Shown: positions 1 through 12,000 of the stretch, in pieces | Numbering within the stretch: the stretch's first letter is position 1 | Layout: each line of letters starts with the position of its first letter | Origin: Phorcus lineatus | Lineage: Eukaryota > Mollusca > Gastropoda > Trochida > Trochidae | Length of the DNA stretch: 64,000 bases | NCBI GenBank assembly: GCA_921293015.1 | Contig: OV121081.1 | Span: 66,791,022 to 66,855,021, forward strand | Reading direction: 5' to 3' | Notes under the pieces: generated by a model | The model's database searches: none | Seen by the model: the letters and a program-made list of their open reading frames with translations, nothing else | Told to the model about the DNA's origin: nothing | Translations under genes and position numbers: made by a program

Positions 1-3000
1 CTCGACAAGACATTTTATGGATTATCAACTTCTTTATCAAAACAATAGAAACATTTCGGAAAAGATCCCTATACCGCTTTCCGCACGCGGTATAAGAACA
101 TAATGATACACGCTGCTTGAAAACGGAAGAGAAATCTATATCGAAACGTTGCCATTGGCCAGCATAGAGGTGGTTCGTTATGAAGACGACATACAGAGGA
201 AACAGAGAGAAAACTTGAAACCAAGATGTGGACACTATCAAAACTAATAATAAGAAAGAGAGAAAAACACTTATCGCAATGAAAAAATAACGTGAAAGAA
301 AGTGGTACTATGGTTGTCCTAATCCATTGGTAGATTCATTCTTCCGTCCAAGCTCATTATCAGTTGAACAGGATCGATGTCTGACCACTCGCTACTTCGA
401 TCTCTCACCTGTTATCCAACATATCGGACTCTAGACAGGTGAGATCGGTTCAAAGACAATAACACGTTAGAGTTCAGTGATATAAGAGCAAGGAGTATTT
501 TTGTGCTGCGTTATTTCGTCTCACTTCAAAAGCGATCCCGGTTACAGGTTCAATATCCGGGCAACCGCCAATGTGCTTGATTAAAAGCCTTGCCTCTTGT
601 CCGGTTGCTTGGTGTATGTTCTTCCTTACTCAAACCCGTGAGCCTTTTTATTGACACTATATAAGGTACATCTATATATTCGAGAAATATTCTTAGCTTT
701 TATTTCTTTCACAAGAGCACTGAAATAGAACAGTCAATGTGGTGTCAACTGTACTAATAGGCCTGTGGCCTTACTGAATTGAAATTAAAGACTTGATTTG
801 ACGTTAATATTTCTATAAGTTTAAATGATTTTGACATCTATTTCTAAAGTTTCATTTTAGGAAACAAGATCTGATACAATTCCATATTCTCCGAGACGAT
901 ACATCTTCTTCAGTCTCTTGTTTATACAAATTTCTTTTTCGAGACTATAATATCAAAATGAATTGACGCTGGATAGCAAATCGTTTGGTATATAGGTGTT
1001 CTGTATTGAGGTTAGATATATTATTTTCGCAGTTGTTCGACTGTAAACAAAAAACTTAATTATCACTGTGAATCTGTTGCCAATCTATCATTATGGATAT
1101 ATGCAATTACTTTTATTCCAAATTGAAGATTTGGTGTGACAGTAACGTCATTAGATAAAGTGTCTAATCCACCGATTTAATATGGTTAGATTCTTGAAGA
1201 AAACGAAATGAACGAATCAACTTCAACAACTTGAAAGAAAGAGATAATAAATATTTAATCTAAGAAAAAGGAACAAAATTTAAATGGATACACGGCTATA
1301 TCTATAACAGGTTCAGAATATTAGTATTGTGAAAAAATCCGCACCTCAAATGATGAAATACAAGATTTTTGTTCTATGGACATTACTATTTGCCGTTATG
1401 TGGTTAAATTGGGTGCGAAACCTGAAAAACTTCCGGTTGTTTGTACTTTGAATGACCCACTTAGTCGTCCACAGGGTTCCCATAAAGTGGCGCAAGCAGT
1501 CATCGCGACACCCTGGGTAACGGCATATCGGTTTACCCGTCAGTCTGTGTGTGTGGAGGGGTCAGTGTGTATTGCAGATAGCAACTTGTAGATAGCACTG
1601 CCTGTCTGACAGATACCGATCACTGAAGGACCGCTGAGTGACACCAAGTGAAAGCTGTTTCACTACTGGACTGCCCCGTTATGACGTATAACCAAGTGTT
1701 GACTCTTCCAACACTGCGACAGGGTTATCATATTTCCCCCTATTTCTTCCTTTATGAGTGTTCAAGTTCTTATTATTTGCTCGCTTAGGTTACGATGTGC
1801 TTCTTAAGTTATCTCTAAGACACCATGACATCAAATGGAAAATCTTGTTTCTATAAATCATGTTTTGTTCGTATTTCAGGTTACACTGCCCATGGTTAAA
1901 TTATAGCAGATGTATAGCCAATAATATCTTATAAAGAACGTGCGCTATAATTTAGAAAGGTACATGGATGGTAAATGAAGTATAGTATCATCATGTTTGT
2001 TAAATTTGTGCAGTATATGATTCTGGTTTACAAAGATTTCAGACTTGGTAGTACATTATAACAGAGAGCCGAACCTCTGTTACCATATGAAGAAGACACG
2101 GTACTCATTTGATAGTGTTTTAATGCCTGCTGTGCTATTGTCAGATTTCACAAAGCAAAACGACGTATTCATAGGTACTGTTCTATCTGCAATAAACGCA
2201 TTTTAAAAATTGAATAATACTTTTTATTAAAAGTGCATGGATAAGCGTATAAAACACCACAAAGATTAAGTTTGTAAAATGTTGAGAGAATCGCGTACAC
2301 ATTCTCCTAAACAATTCTTGAAAATACTATACGGTGAGAAGAACGACCAATTTGATAACATCGCCAATGACGCGTTCTATAACTTCTTCAAAACACTTCA
2401 TGAATCGGAGCGCTATATCAAATCAGAAAATTCAAATTATTGACATTGAGGGCAGAAATCTGACACTAGTGAAAGTCAATGGTTTGATCACCAAAAATAT
2501 ACAGACATTGAAAATAAACCAAATTCTGATTTGTTTTGGGAAATATGGTACTTACACATTGTTACTTCATATATTACTCTCTGCAAAATGATATTTACAC
2601 TTGCACTTTAAACAATTTTATTCCAAAATTACATGATTTTCAAAAATGATTAAAATATATTTTCATTGTGGAAAAATTGATAGCCAGAAGAAACAATAAT
2701 TTTGAGAGGTTTTCTATCAAATGTTTACCCTATTCCTTACCTTCAATGATTGAAGTTAACTTACTAATGACAAATTTTTTGGCCAAATTTGTGCTTAACC
2801 CAAAACTGATATTGATGTATTATTTGACCCTGTGTTTTCATGTATTTGTGCATTTAATGCTGCCTGTAAATAACTTTGGGAACAAATAAAAAATTATAGT
2901 TGGAAGAAACAATGAAAAAATGGCTTATGAGTTTCATTATTTATTCTATTAAGTCTTTGCAATGCAAGGAAAACAAATTTTTAACATATAATCTATTAAT

Positions 3001-3950
3001 TCAATGTGTCCAAGCCTGCAAAATTTCGTTTGATAATTCTGTACAAATAACACTAAGCAAATAAGCTACTTATCACAATTTGTATTAATCAACTAATTAC
3101 AGCCAACTTGTTGTGTATCATTTCTGTATATTGTTTATTGGTGGTTAATTATTCTATAAAATGATTGTTGTACACACTCTTGTACCACCTCCATGGTGAT
3201 ATGAGAATAAACGCTTGATTGCAAAAAGTTAAAAGGAAAATGTTACAGAAAAATGAAATGCAGTTATTTCAAACCAAAAATCTTAGAAATATGGATATGG
3301 TTAATGTTTTTTGTTTCAAAAAAGAATTTTAAAAAAGAGTCATTGACTCATGCCACCTATAATTGATTTTTATAAATGATCACATTGTCACCATACAGCT
3401 GCAAACAAAAATATTGTTCACATACTGCTGTATCTTAATGCAGATATCACGTAATTTGGGTTTAGTTTGGACGTCAATAAAGTTACTTCAATAGATCTGA
3501 CAAAGGATTACCCATTGTCAATGTGTAAAATAGCCATTTTCTAAACTTATTTAGGGATCGTCTGGTCTCTCATGTTAAAATTGGAATTTTGGAATGATGA
3601 AAATGAGAGAAGGGTCATATTAAACTTTTGATTAAATATTCAATATCGATTTTGGGACAAAAATCACATCACAGCTCAACCACATTGACTTTATACAAAA
3701 GAACAAACATGACTTCTGAAAGTAGTGTTTTCGAAATTGACACCATGATCACTGCAATGATCTGCCAAAACTGTTACTGTTAACTGTTGGGTATGATATA
3801 TAATTAAATTAAGGTAAAATGGATATTCACTTCTGTATTGAAAATTCAACATAATCCGGTTTTTTTCGCTATTCTATGAGGCCTGAAAGACATTCGAACT
3901 TACATGATGTTTGCACTTAGATACGCAGGTGTGTTAGCAATTATTCGGTA

Positions 3951-4430
3951 TACAGCTGTAAGAGATGCCACAGGATCATCAACTCCGTTATAATCCTCAT
4001 CGGCGAAGGAGTCTGCACACAAGAATTTAGCGTCTTACGCCTTTTCTTTTCGAGAAAAAAAAAAAAAATGTAATAATGGTGTTGCCTCTGTGGTCCTTGC
4101 ATCGTCACATCGTCACCAAACTTGTGAATTAAAATCTCCATCAGCTAAATAGTCTCTGTACATTAGATCTTAGATTTCTTAGTCTCATGCCACTGGAGAA
4201 GAAGATGAAAATAGATTGGTAGGGCATGACCCCTGTGGCCCTTATAAGGGGGTCACAGGGTTACATAATTTATGAATTAAAATACCCATCAGCTAAGGAG
4301 TCTCTGAATACAAGATTTCGGAGAAAAAAGTGAAAACAGGTCATGGCGACTGTGGCCCCTACTCGGGATCACAGGATCACCAATTCCATTAGATAAATAG
4401 CTATGGAAAATTTGGCAACAAAGCACCGCT
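3951..4430. repeat. Degenerate repeat cluster, about four copies of a 115-145 bp unit
   Basis: Shared blocks recur in the same order. One is 'tgtggcccct...gggatcacaggatcacc', at about 3955, 4089, 4234 and 4351. It is followed by 'gaattaaaat.cccatcagctaaggagtctctg', at about 4002, 4125, 4275 and 4390 (the last partly eroded), and then 'tacaagatttcgg'. Spacings between the first blocks are about 145 and 117 bases, so the copies have diverged by indels. The inner copies (4089-4350) are the most alike. This looks like a tandem array of a dispersed repeat family; the family is unknown to me. Confidence 0.65.
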
Positions 4431-5291
4431 AGAATCCGCTGCAAGAGAGGAAAGATGCAATAACATATACATTGATTTTTTAGTAAAATGTATATTTGTT
4501 GCATATTTTATCTAGAAGATAAATAGAATGTAATAAATAGAATGGCTATACTGTTGACTTAAGATTAAAACATCAACCAACACAAATATTTTACACAGTA
4601 TTTTTTGAAACCTTTAGCAGAGAACGTTGAGTGTCGATATATGTAAAGTTATGTTTTCAACTAATCAATTAATCTTATTTGTTTTGGATGAGATATTGAT
4701 TGTAAACCAGATGATTATGTTTGTTATACAGGCCTTAACCTAGCCGCGCCGTGTTATATTTCCGTATATTTACATAATGCATTAGGTAAACATATTGATG
4801 TATTTAGCAAACATATGCATTAGGTATTCACCTGCACTTAAGCCAGATAAAAAAGACCGTTGATATCAACTCTTATGAAAGCGATATCAAACCTTGATTT
4901 CAAAGCCTATTTACAAATATTTTTAAAGTTTTAGTCTGTTCAAAGTTTTTTTCTGAAATGTCAATTTCGTCTAGTAATACCCATACAATTCTTGACTTGT
5001 AACTTGCTACATCCCATTTTTATTGCTTATATTACAATTATCAAATCTGTAGATTTCGATTTTTTTCCTGATTTATCACAAACATCCGATTATCTCGCAG
5101 ATGTAGTTATGTGATCGCAATTGGTGAAAGGACACCTCTTTTTGTGTAGCTTTGTCCATTGTCATGGAAATACGCAACAATACAAAGAGGAGAAGTCATG
5201 ATTTATTTATCCCATTGCTGCAAGTCCCTGTACTGATGTACTGGCAGCAATCGATAAACATGTCCTGGAATGTATGTATGATGTGTACACA

Positions 5292-5373
5292 TGTGCTTTG
5301 TATACATGGTGTTATCTATTGAGACACCCATGTGTGCTTTGTATACATGGTGTTATCTATTGAGACACCCATG
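5292..5373. repeat. Perfect 41-bp tandem duplication
   Basis: The segment starting tgtgctttgtatacatggtg is repeated immediately, 41 bases downstream, with no mismatch that I can see. It is a two-copy tandem duplication and probably recent. Confidence 0.9.
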
Positions 5374-7268
5374 ATAACCACAACTAGGAAAACGCAATGT
5401 AATGTTTAGTTGTAACAAATGAATTGTGAAATTGTTTCAGTAATGTATGTATAATTAACCATGGCTCTTATCTTAAACTATACAAGTTGCCAGTATCAGG
5501 TGAAATGTGAAATCGTGTTTGCATTGAATGCATAACTAACCATGTCTGCTATTTTTAAACCGTATCGGTGATTTAAATTCTTGACGTATGGAAACTGTTC
5601 TTATAGGTGATTACGTGTCTTATCAATGTGACCATTACTGATTAAAAATGCTCCAAATATTTTTATTTATACATTCAGAGGTTCCGTCAATATTACGCAA
5701 TGCATTTACACTTACAACATGCTGAAAGTGATATACCCTAGTTGTTGGTCTATATATGTTCATACATATTTGTTATACAATTCAGTTGTGTACAAACGAT
5801 TTAGGTTACAGTGACTCGACTGTACATACTGCAGGGGCACAGTGGACATGTATCCATGGCGACCTGATAGATTCCATACCTGTCTCAGGTAAAGGCTCTC
5901 TTTCAGACAGGTACGTTTACCTTGACAACACACGAGGTGGTAACTAGGGAGATGTATTGAAATCACTCGATTTACTATTCTATGATGACTGAGTCACTGA
6001 CGACTGTCTGTGAACTTTACACCTTTAAATGAGTATATCTTAAGCAGCTGATCTTATACTTAAATGGTCTCAAATATGAATTGAACAGATATACAAGTAT
6101 ATAAACTTAAAAAAGAATATGAGTTAGTAAAATACCATTTCTCTTCGTTGTCAAATGCATTAAGAAGCTCATTTAATTTAGTTGTTTGTTATATGACTCT
6201 ATGATAAACCAGTTATAGTAATTCTCTGTCTTGTACTTAGTCATCATGCTAGATCAGTGTGTTTGTATCCTCGAGGCTCCTGCAACATCTGATATCTTTT
6301 GTATCTTTACATCACCAGACAATGAGAGGATGCAGGGGTTGAAAAACATTAGCATTAGGCCTCTTTAAACACATTTAATCGGCTGAAATTGCGATATTAG
6401 ATGCATGAATAACCTGATATCAGCGAAACGAGGCATGTATCGAGATGAACACCAGGGTATTGCAAGAGCTTTGTGGATACCAATACGCTAATTAGTAGGA
6501 AGTGTCCCTTATTTTGCATTTATGTATATTTTCATTTTCATATGTGTAATATTCGTTTATCGACTTATTTAGTATATAAACTATACCAAACTGTGTACTT
6601 CCTCGATATTCAAGTACTAATACGGTGATATGAAACCAGATCTTTCAAGCAATTTTCAGACCCAAAACAACGGAATGTTTTCATAACATCTATCCATTAG
6701 AAACAACAAATGTCATAAATATTTAACATATTTTTGTTTATTTTCATGATTATAACAGAGGTACAGACTGAGAGGCGAGCACAAAAAAGTGCTAACATTA
6801 TGCATCTTAATCGTATTTCAACCTCTTCGAAATTAATGGCAATAAAATTAAATACATATAACTATGATATCTTACAATGATATATCGGTTAGTCTGGCAT
6901 ATTCATGTTATAAGTTAGCTAAATACGACAGAAATTTACAAAAGTCTTCGTGTTGAGGACTCCCCTCCTCGAATGTACATATAATCTGACGTAAAATACT
7001 TCAACATTTACATTAAATACTAAAATGGCAACATCTGTGCCAAAGATTGTCAATAAATAAGTAAAAACTTTGTCCTCTCATTTAACGTATGACATCAAAA
7101 CAAATACAATGTAAATGGCCGGAAGTTATCCCTGATAAACAACTGGTGACTTCCGGTTTGTGGAACCAAACAACCTGCACTATTTTCCAGCTCCAAGCTA
7201 TCGGAGTAATACATATTTTCCTTACGCTACCTGTTATTTTGCAGTTAAAATTCTGCGGAAATTAATAC

Positions 7269-7274
7269 TTTATT
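7269..7274 (-). terminator. Candidate polyadenylation signal AATAAA
   Basis: The plus strand reads tttatt, so the minus strand reads AATAAA. It is the first canonical hexamer met downstream of the RBM24/38-like stop codon. A single hexamer is weak evidence in AT-rich DNA. Confidence 0.35.
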
Positions 7275-8721
7275 TTTTACATCTCGATAGATGTTTTCTT
7301 GATGCATCTGTTACGTAAAACTTCAGAGCGTGGAATGCAATGAGAAATGATTTAACATTTACTATAAAAATAATATCATAACAATAGTATGAATCCAAGA
7401 ATGTCGTTGGCGTTGAACAATTAAACAAGTAGCGTATGAATACAATACTGTAAGGCACATGGCCATGCTTAAATCTGAAAAATAGTGCAAGTAGTCCCCA
7501 CTGACAGGCCCTCTTTGGACTGAAGATGGGCCAATCTTGAATAAATTAGACGGATTTCACTTGGCTTGTCCGGTATGTTCAAAATGTACACAAAGAGGTA
7601 ACAATATCTTGGCTTTCGCTTCTGTATCCGATGTCGCCCATAAATATGAACTATAAATAGCAATAATGTCGAAATGTGTTCGCTATGGCACGCCATAGAT
7701 AATATACTGATAACAAGAGCGAGATGGCGAGATCGGGTACAGAAGTGAAGTCTATATTAAAAGTTCAACAAGGTATAATAAATACTGATTGAAAATGAGA
7801 CGAATATCTCTCGACATGTCAAAACATATAGACTTATAACTTTGTATAATATCCTGCCTCTTCCACATATTCGCAGACATACGTCCGTTCCATTCATGCT
7901 CCCACATGTATTAAAGCAGAGTCTTTAAGGCACTAAGGACAGACGGACGCTGAAGACAAGTACACCATGATCATGATACGATTAAAATGAGAAACTATCA
8001 TACGTGATGAGAAAGATACAAACCTACAACTAAATGAAGAAAGGGCGTTAATGACGTAGAAAGACATGGCGGTTGTTCACATAATATCAATTTCATTTTC
8101 ATTAGGACTTAAATGTCTTTGGATTTCATTCAAACTTTCAAAAATATAATGCTTGGCCACCGCCATATTATCCTAAATCAGAATGCAAAATATAAGGTTA
8201 ATAATGATATACACTAGAAAGATAACTATATCTACATGTTCTGATATCTAAGATGATATATATCTACAACAAGTTAGAGACATAATGACACCTTATAACC
8301 AGGTAAGCGGTACAGATGCGCTTGCGGCAAGTCTAAGCGATTTGGACGGAAACTAGGACAACACTTAAACAACATTTGCATATTACACATAAAATGCTGA
8401 CGTCAAGTTTTGATAAGCATTACAACAAGTGGACGTATATACACGTTCTGTGTTGTATCCATCCGCAGTACAATGGAACAGAACAAGTCATTCCAATAAC
8501 ACTTCCGCACCGTCAAATAGTTCCATGCGCTCATTATTAAGGTTATGTATCCCTTGCATAAAAAGAGAGATTATCTGGCGCCGGCTTCACCTCGGCGGGA
8601 CGAGAGGACGTGACGTCACAATGTCAAGTAGTCCCGGACTTAGATACATAATCGTTTGGACTGTCATCTTTTAGAGTCCGTGTCCATTTATAATGTGGAG
8701 ATTCCTAACGCGGCTGCCTTG
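7269..8721 (-). other. Probable 3' UTR of the RBM24/38-like gene
   Basis: This is the sequence downstream of the stop codon on the minus strand. The first AATAAA I found on that strand is complementary to 7269-7274, giving a 3' UTR of about 1.45 kb if it is used. Vertebrate RBM24/38 transcripts also carry long 3' UTRs. Two perfect TGACGTCA sites (8398-8405 and 8611-8618) lie within it. The true cleavage site cannot be set from sequence alone, and earlier variant signals are possible. Confidence 0.4.
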
Positions 8722-9022
8722 TTACTGCATTCGCTCCTGTATCTGTTGTTGTTGAAGATGTGCGAATGGAGTTCCGGATCCGGCGGTGATCTGTTGGGGA
8801 ACGGCGTACGTGTACGCGGCGGGGATTCCGTATCCGTTAGCAGTGGTGGTATAGGGGTAGGCCTCAAAGCCCCCGGTGAACTGCCCGGAGTAGGCGGTAG
8901 AGTAGTCGGCGATGTACTGGGCGCTCGTCGTTCCCGTGGTGGGGGAGAGGGGGGAGTGAGGCATGGCCAACATACCCGCCGGGGACGCCAGATACGTGGA
9001 GGGGTAGACGTATTGTGGGTAC
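8722..9022 (-). CDS. RBM24: RBM24/38-like last coding exon: Tyr/Gln/Pro/Ala-rich tail
   Basis: The exon follows an acceptor ctctgttgcag (AG complementary to 9023-9024) and encodes residues 109-207. It opens [17 protein letters not shown], matching the HYVYPQAF-type start of the vertebrate C-terminal segment. It continues with motifs such as [15 protein letters not shown], a [12 protein letters not shown] segment resembling vertebrate YAVQQPITA, and a HLQQQQ stretch. It ends QERMQ, where vertebrate family members end in -RMQ. The stop is TAA at 8724-8722. The first exon base is the third base of a split codon (AG|G, Arg108), which is in frame with the chosen exon 2 donor. The tail is low complexity and probably disordered. 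The other-strand open frame here (8656-9045) is a by-product of the GC-rich composition. Confidence 0.9.
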
Positions 9023-12000
9023 CTGCAACAGAGCTGCATATTTAGTATATTGCAAAAAATGAAGTGGTTTGATCAATATTTGCGTTATAAATAACAAGGA
9101 TGACCTTTATTACAATGTGTCATAAATCATGTGGAGTTTATTAAATAGAGGTAGATAACCAGCAAAATTGGCAGAGTCTATAGCTGCATTCTTACATGCC
9201 TTATCTTAAAGTACAGCGCCTTGGCTTTCACTTTTAGTCATTAGCGCCAGTGATCGCTCATATTGCAAACGCCACCGCAACGAAGTTATTTGGATATGAT
9301 TGTTCTATCTTAGTTTGTTTAATGAATAACCCGTTAAGTTAGTTCTGTACATGGTCGCAATATACAAACAAGGTGATCCGTTTACGAACAAAAACCCAAT
9401 ATTTAATTCAAACACAAACACACAAAGAGAAACCGTTATTGAGCACTCGAGTGTAGATTAAGGCTATTCTAGGGAGATGGAACTCTACAGTAGAGCCTGT
9501 CATCGAGTGTATAATGTATAATGTATTCTAGCTGAGTCTAGCCGGTGTTCCTCACACCTAGTGTCCAAGCAAGCGTATAGAGAGTGAGAGAAGTGTCTAG
9601 AAACAAAAGTCCAGTTACTACACAATAATACCACACCACACTAGACTCTGGAAGAAATATCAAACACTGCAAAATAAATGAATATTGGAGCCTCGCAGAA
9701 GAGAAAAAGAAGAAGTGATTTTAAGCTTCAAGGTTGATATTCAGATCTCATGTGCAATATTTTAATTTGAATATTTCACATAAAAAGTTGATGCATTTTT
9801 ATTGCAAAGCCAAACAAGGGGCGGCTTTATTACACTGTGTAGTTCCTTTAATCCGCTGAGCAAATATGGACACTAAAGCCACTAATACCATTGTCCTATA
9901 TCAGGCTAAGAACAGGTGGGTCGGATCATCGATACGAGAGTATGTGTAAATTGACTGCTTCGAGGCTAATATACATGCGCAGACGCAACTTCCTGGAGCA
10001 TAACACCTTTTGTGAGTGAAACCAACTGGCTGTCCTATCATAACAAACATGAACAACATACAAGCCCATTTACTTCAGATGAAAGCCTTGGCGTCAAAAC
10101 AAACTATACTACTGAAAAGTAATCTTATAATCTACAAAAACTACTTAGAAAAAGTGAATCTTGTGAAACGAAGAATCCTTTGTTAACATAACCTATTTAA
10201 GTACAAGGTCCGCTGGCCTTAAAGACTAGTGACGTCATCGTCTCTCTAGAGCGTCTCGGATCATTAATCAGTTCTGACGGCACATCAGACATCAGTCTTC
10301 TACTGACAACGTTGTAATGAGGGTTTCGGAACATCCCCAAGTTCCTCTAGGTCGGATGTACGAAGATGAATTCTGGAATTTCGTTCTCCTAGCTTTAAAA
10401 CTCGAAGAAAGAGGAAAAGAGATGTTGTGATTTCAACTGCTAGACCCCTTATCTTTCAACACACTACAAAAATACCAGTTGGCTATAGAGATGAATGGTT
10501 GCCGCGTGCCACAAGCCTTGTGTCTCGGGTTACACGCTAGTTATAAAACATGCTTTATTACCCCAGGCATATCACCAATCTATGTATTCATTTCAAACTT
10601 TACAAATGCCTCATTTCTAAATACGGGACATTTACATTATTTCAAAGACATTCTCGGTAAGTGAACTTCAAACAATTTTATCTGATAATCGATGAAGAGA
10701 TTAGCCAATTCCTTTGGTTGCCTTATGTAATGACGCTGTGTAAAGTCGACCTGCTACTTGTTCCGCTAGCGGTCACTGCCAGATGGAAAGATAGCCGATC
10801 ACGCGAACACAAATCAGATGCTCGTCCTAGATGATAACACTAAGGTACAGAAAGTCGAACAAAGGCGTCAACAAGAAACCGGCATGAAAAGAAATAATGG
10901 AAGTCAGAGATCATTTAGCTAACTCCAAAAGTACAAATAACAACAAACGCGTTTGTTTACAAAGCGCTGTCAAACTAAGGTATAGAAATAGATATAGCTG
11001 GTTGAAGGATGGAAAAGAAATTAGGTTTACCTTAGCCTGAATTCGACATTGTTTTCAACGAGGTTTATATCCTTGGGGGGTAGCCATGTGTGAAATTCAA
11101 ACTGCTTCCATGAGAGCGGAAAATAGAATGGCAGTCGGGGATTGTGTGCATTCATTGTAAAGGAACTGAGGACATGAAATATACCTATCAATTTCTTAAA
11201 ACGTCAAAACACCAATCTCCTTTAAGTAAGGGAGTCTTTAATTTGAAGGCAATCGTCCACGACTAACTCGGGCTGGCAATGAAATGACATGACGTAGGCA
11301 GAACATACGTTGGACCCCGGAACAAATACTGTCTGATTTCACATACATAAAGGTAGAACCAACCAGTAGATTTAGAGGGCCCTTCATAAACACTCGGTAA
11401 TGTGTGGAACTGAGTACAACATATTTAATTCTTATTTACACTGAGGAAATGGAAAAACTGCTCTTATCTTCCAATTGGAGATAGTCTGTAGTAATTGTCT
11501 GACCAGCACCGTGAATTACGATGATTCTATACAGGAGGTCTATAGATGTGCTGGGGCAGATACAAGCTAATAGATCTGCTAATTGTTCATGTCCTCGGGA
11601 ACACAGCCTGGCTGCACGATGAGCCACACGACTTGTCTTCAGGCGATACCTTCCCCCACAACATGCTCCAACATTACCAGAGTAATGCATTGCCTACACG
11701 AGGAAACGAGTCTCCTACAAACAGACAGCATGTTCAGCCATCTGGTAAGATTAAACATAATGGATATATCGGACTCGCGGTTAGGGGGATAAGGCTGCTA
11801 CAACGCCACCATCCCAAGCAATGGAAATATCCATCTAGAAAGACGTTCGAAGAAAGCAAGAGCCATTGAGGCATAAAAACTGCTTATGTCAGATGTAATG
11901 AATCCCCAAATGGTGACGTTCACTAATGCCTACATGGAAGAATGCCTACAGTCTTATCAAAACATCTTCATGCACCAGTGGCTCTAAGATTAACAACCTT

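Larger units (their letters stand above)
1..7268. other. Gene-poor sequence downstream of the RBM24/38-like gene
   Basis: This stretch is AT-rich, and its open frames are all under 90 codons with no recognisable domains or paired splice sites. It contains the degenerate repeat at 3.95-4.44 kb and the 41-bp duplication at 5.29-5.37 kb. Otherwise I see nothing in it. Confidence 0.6.

Noticed and set aside
8656-9045. 129-codon Gly/Arg/Val-rich plus-strand frame
   Set aside because: It is antisense to the RBM24-like last exon, and its composition follows from the Tyr/Gln/Pro/Ala codons of the real frame.
11436-11869. Overlapping frames of 84, 107 and 69 codons in intron 2
   Set aside because: Both strands are open together, no family resemblance, and no splice sites in matching phase.
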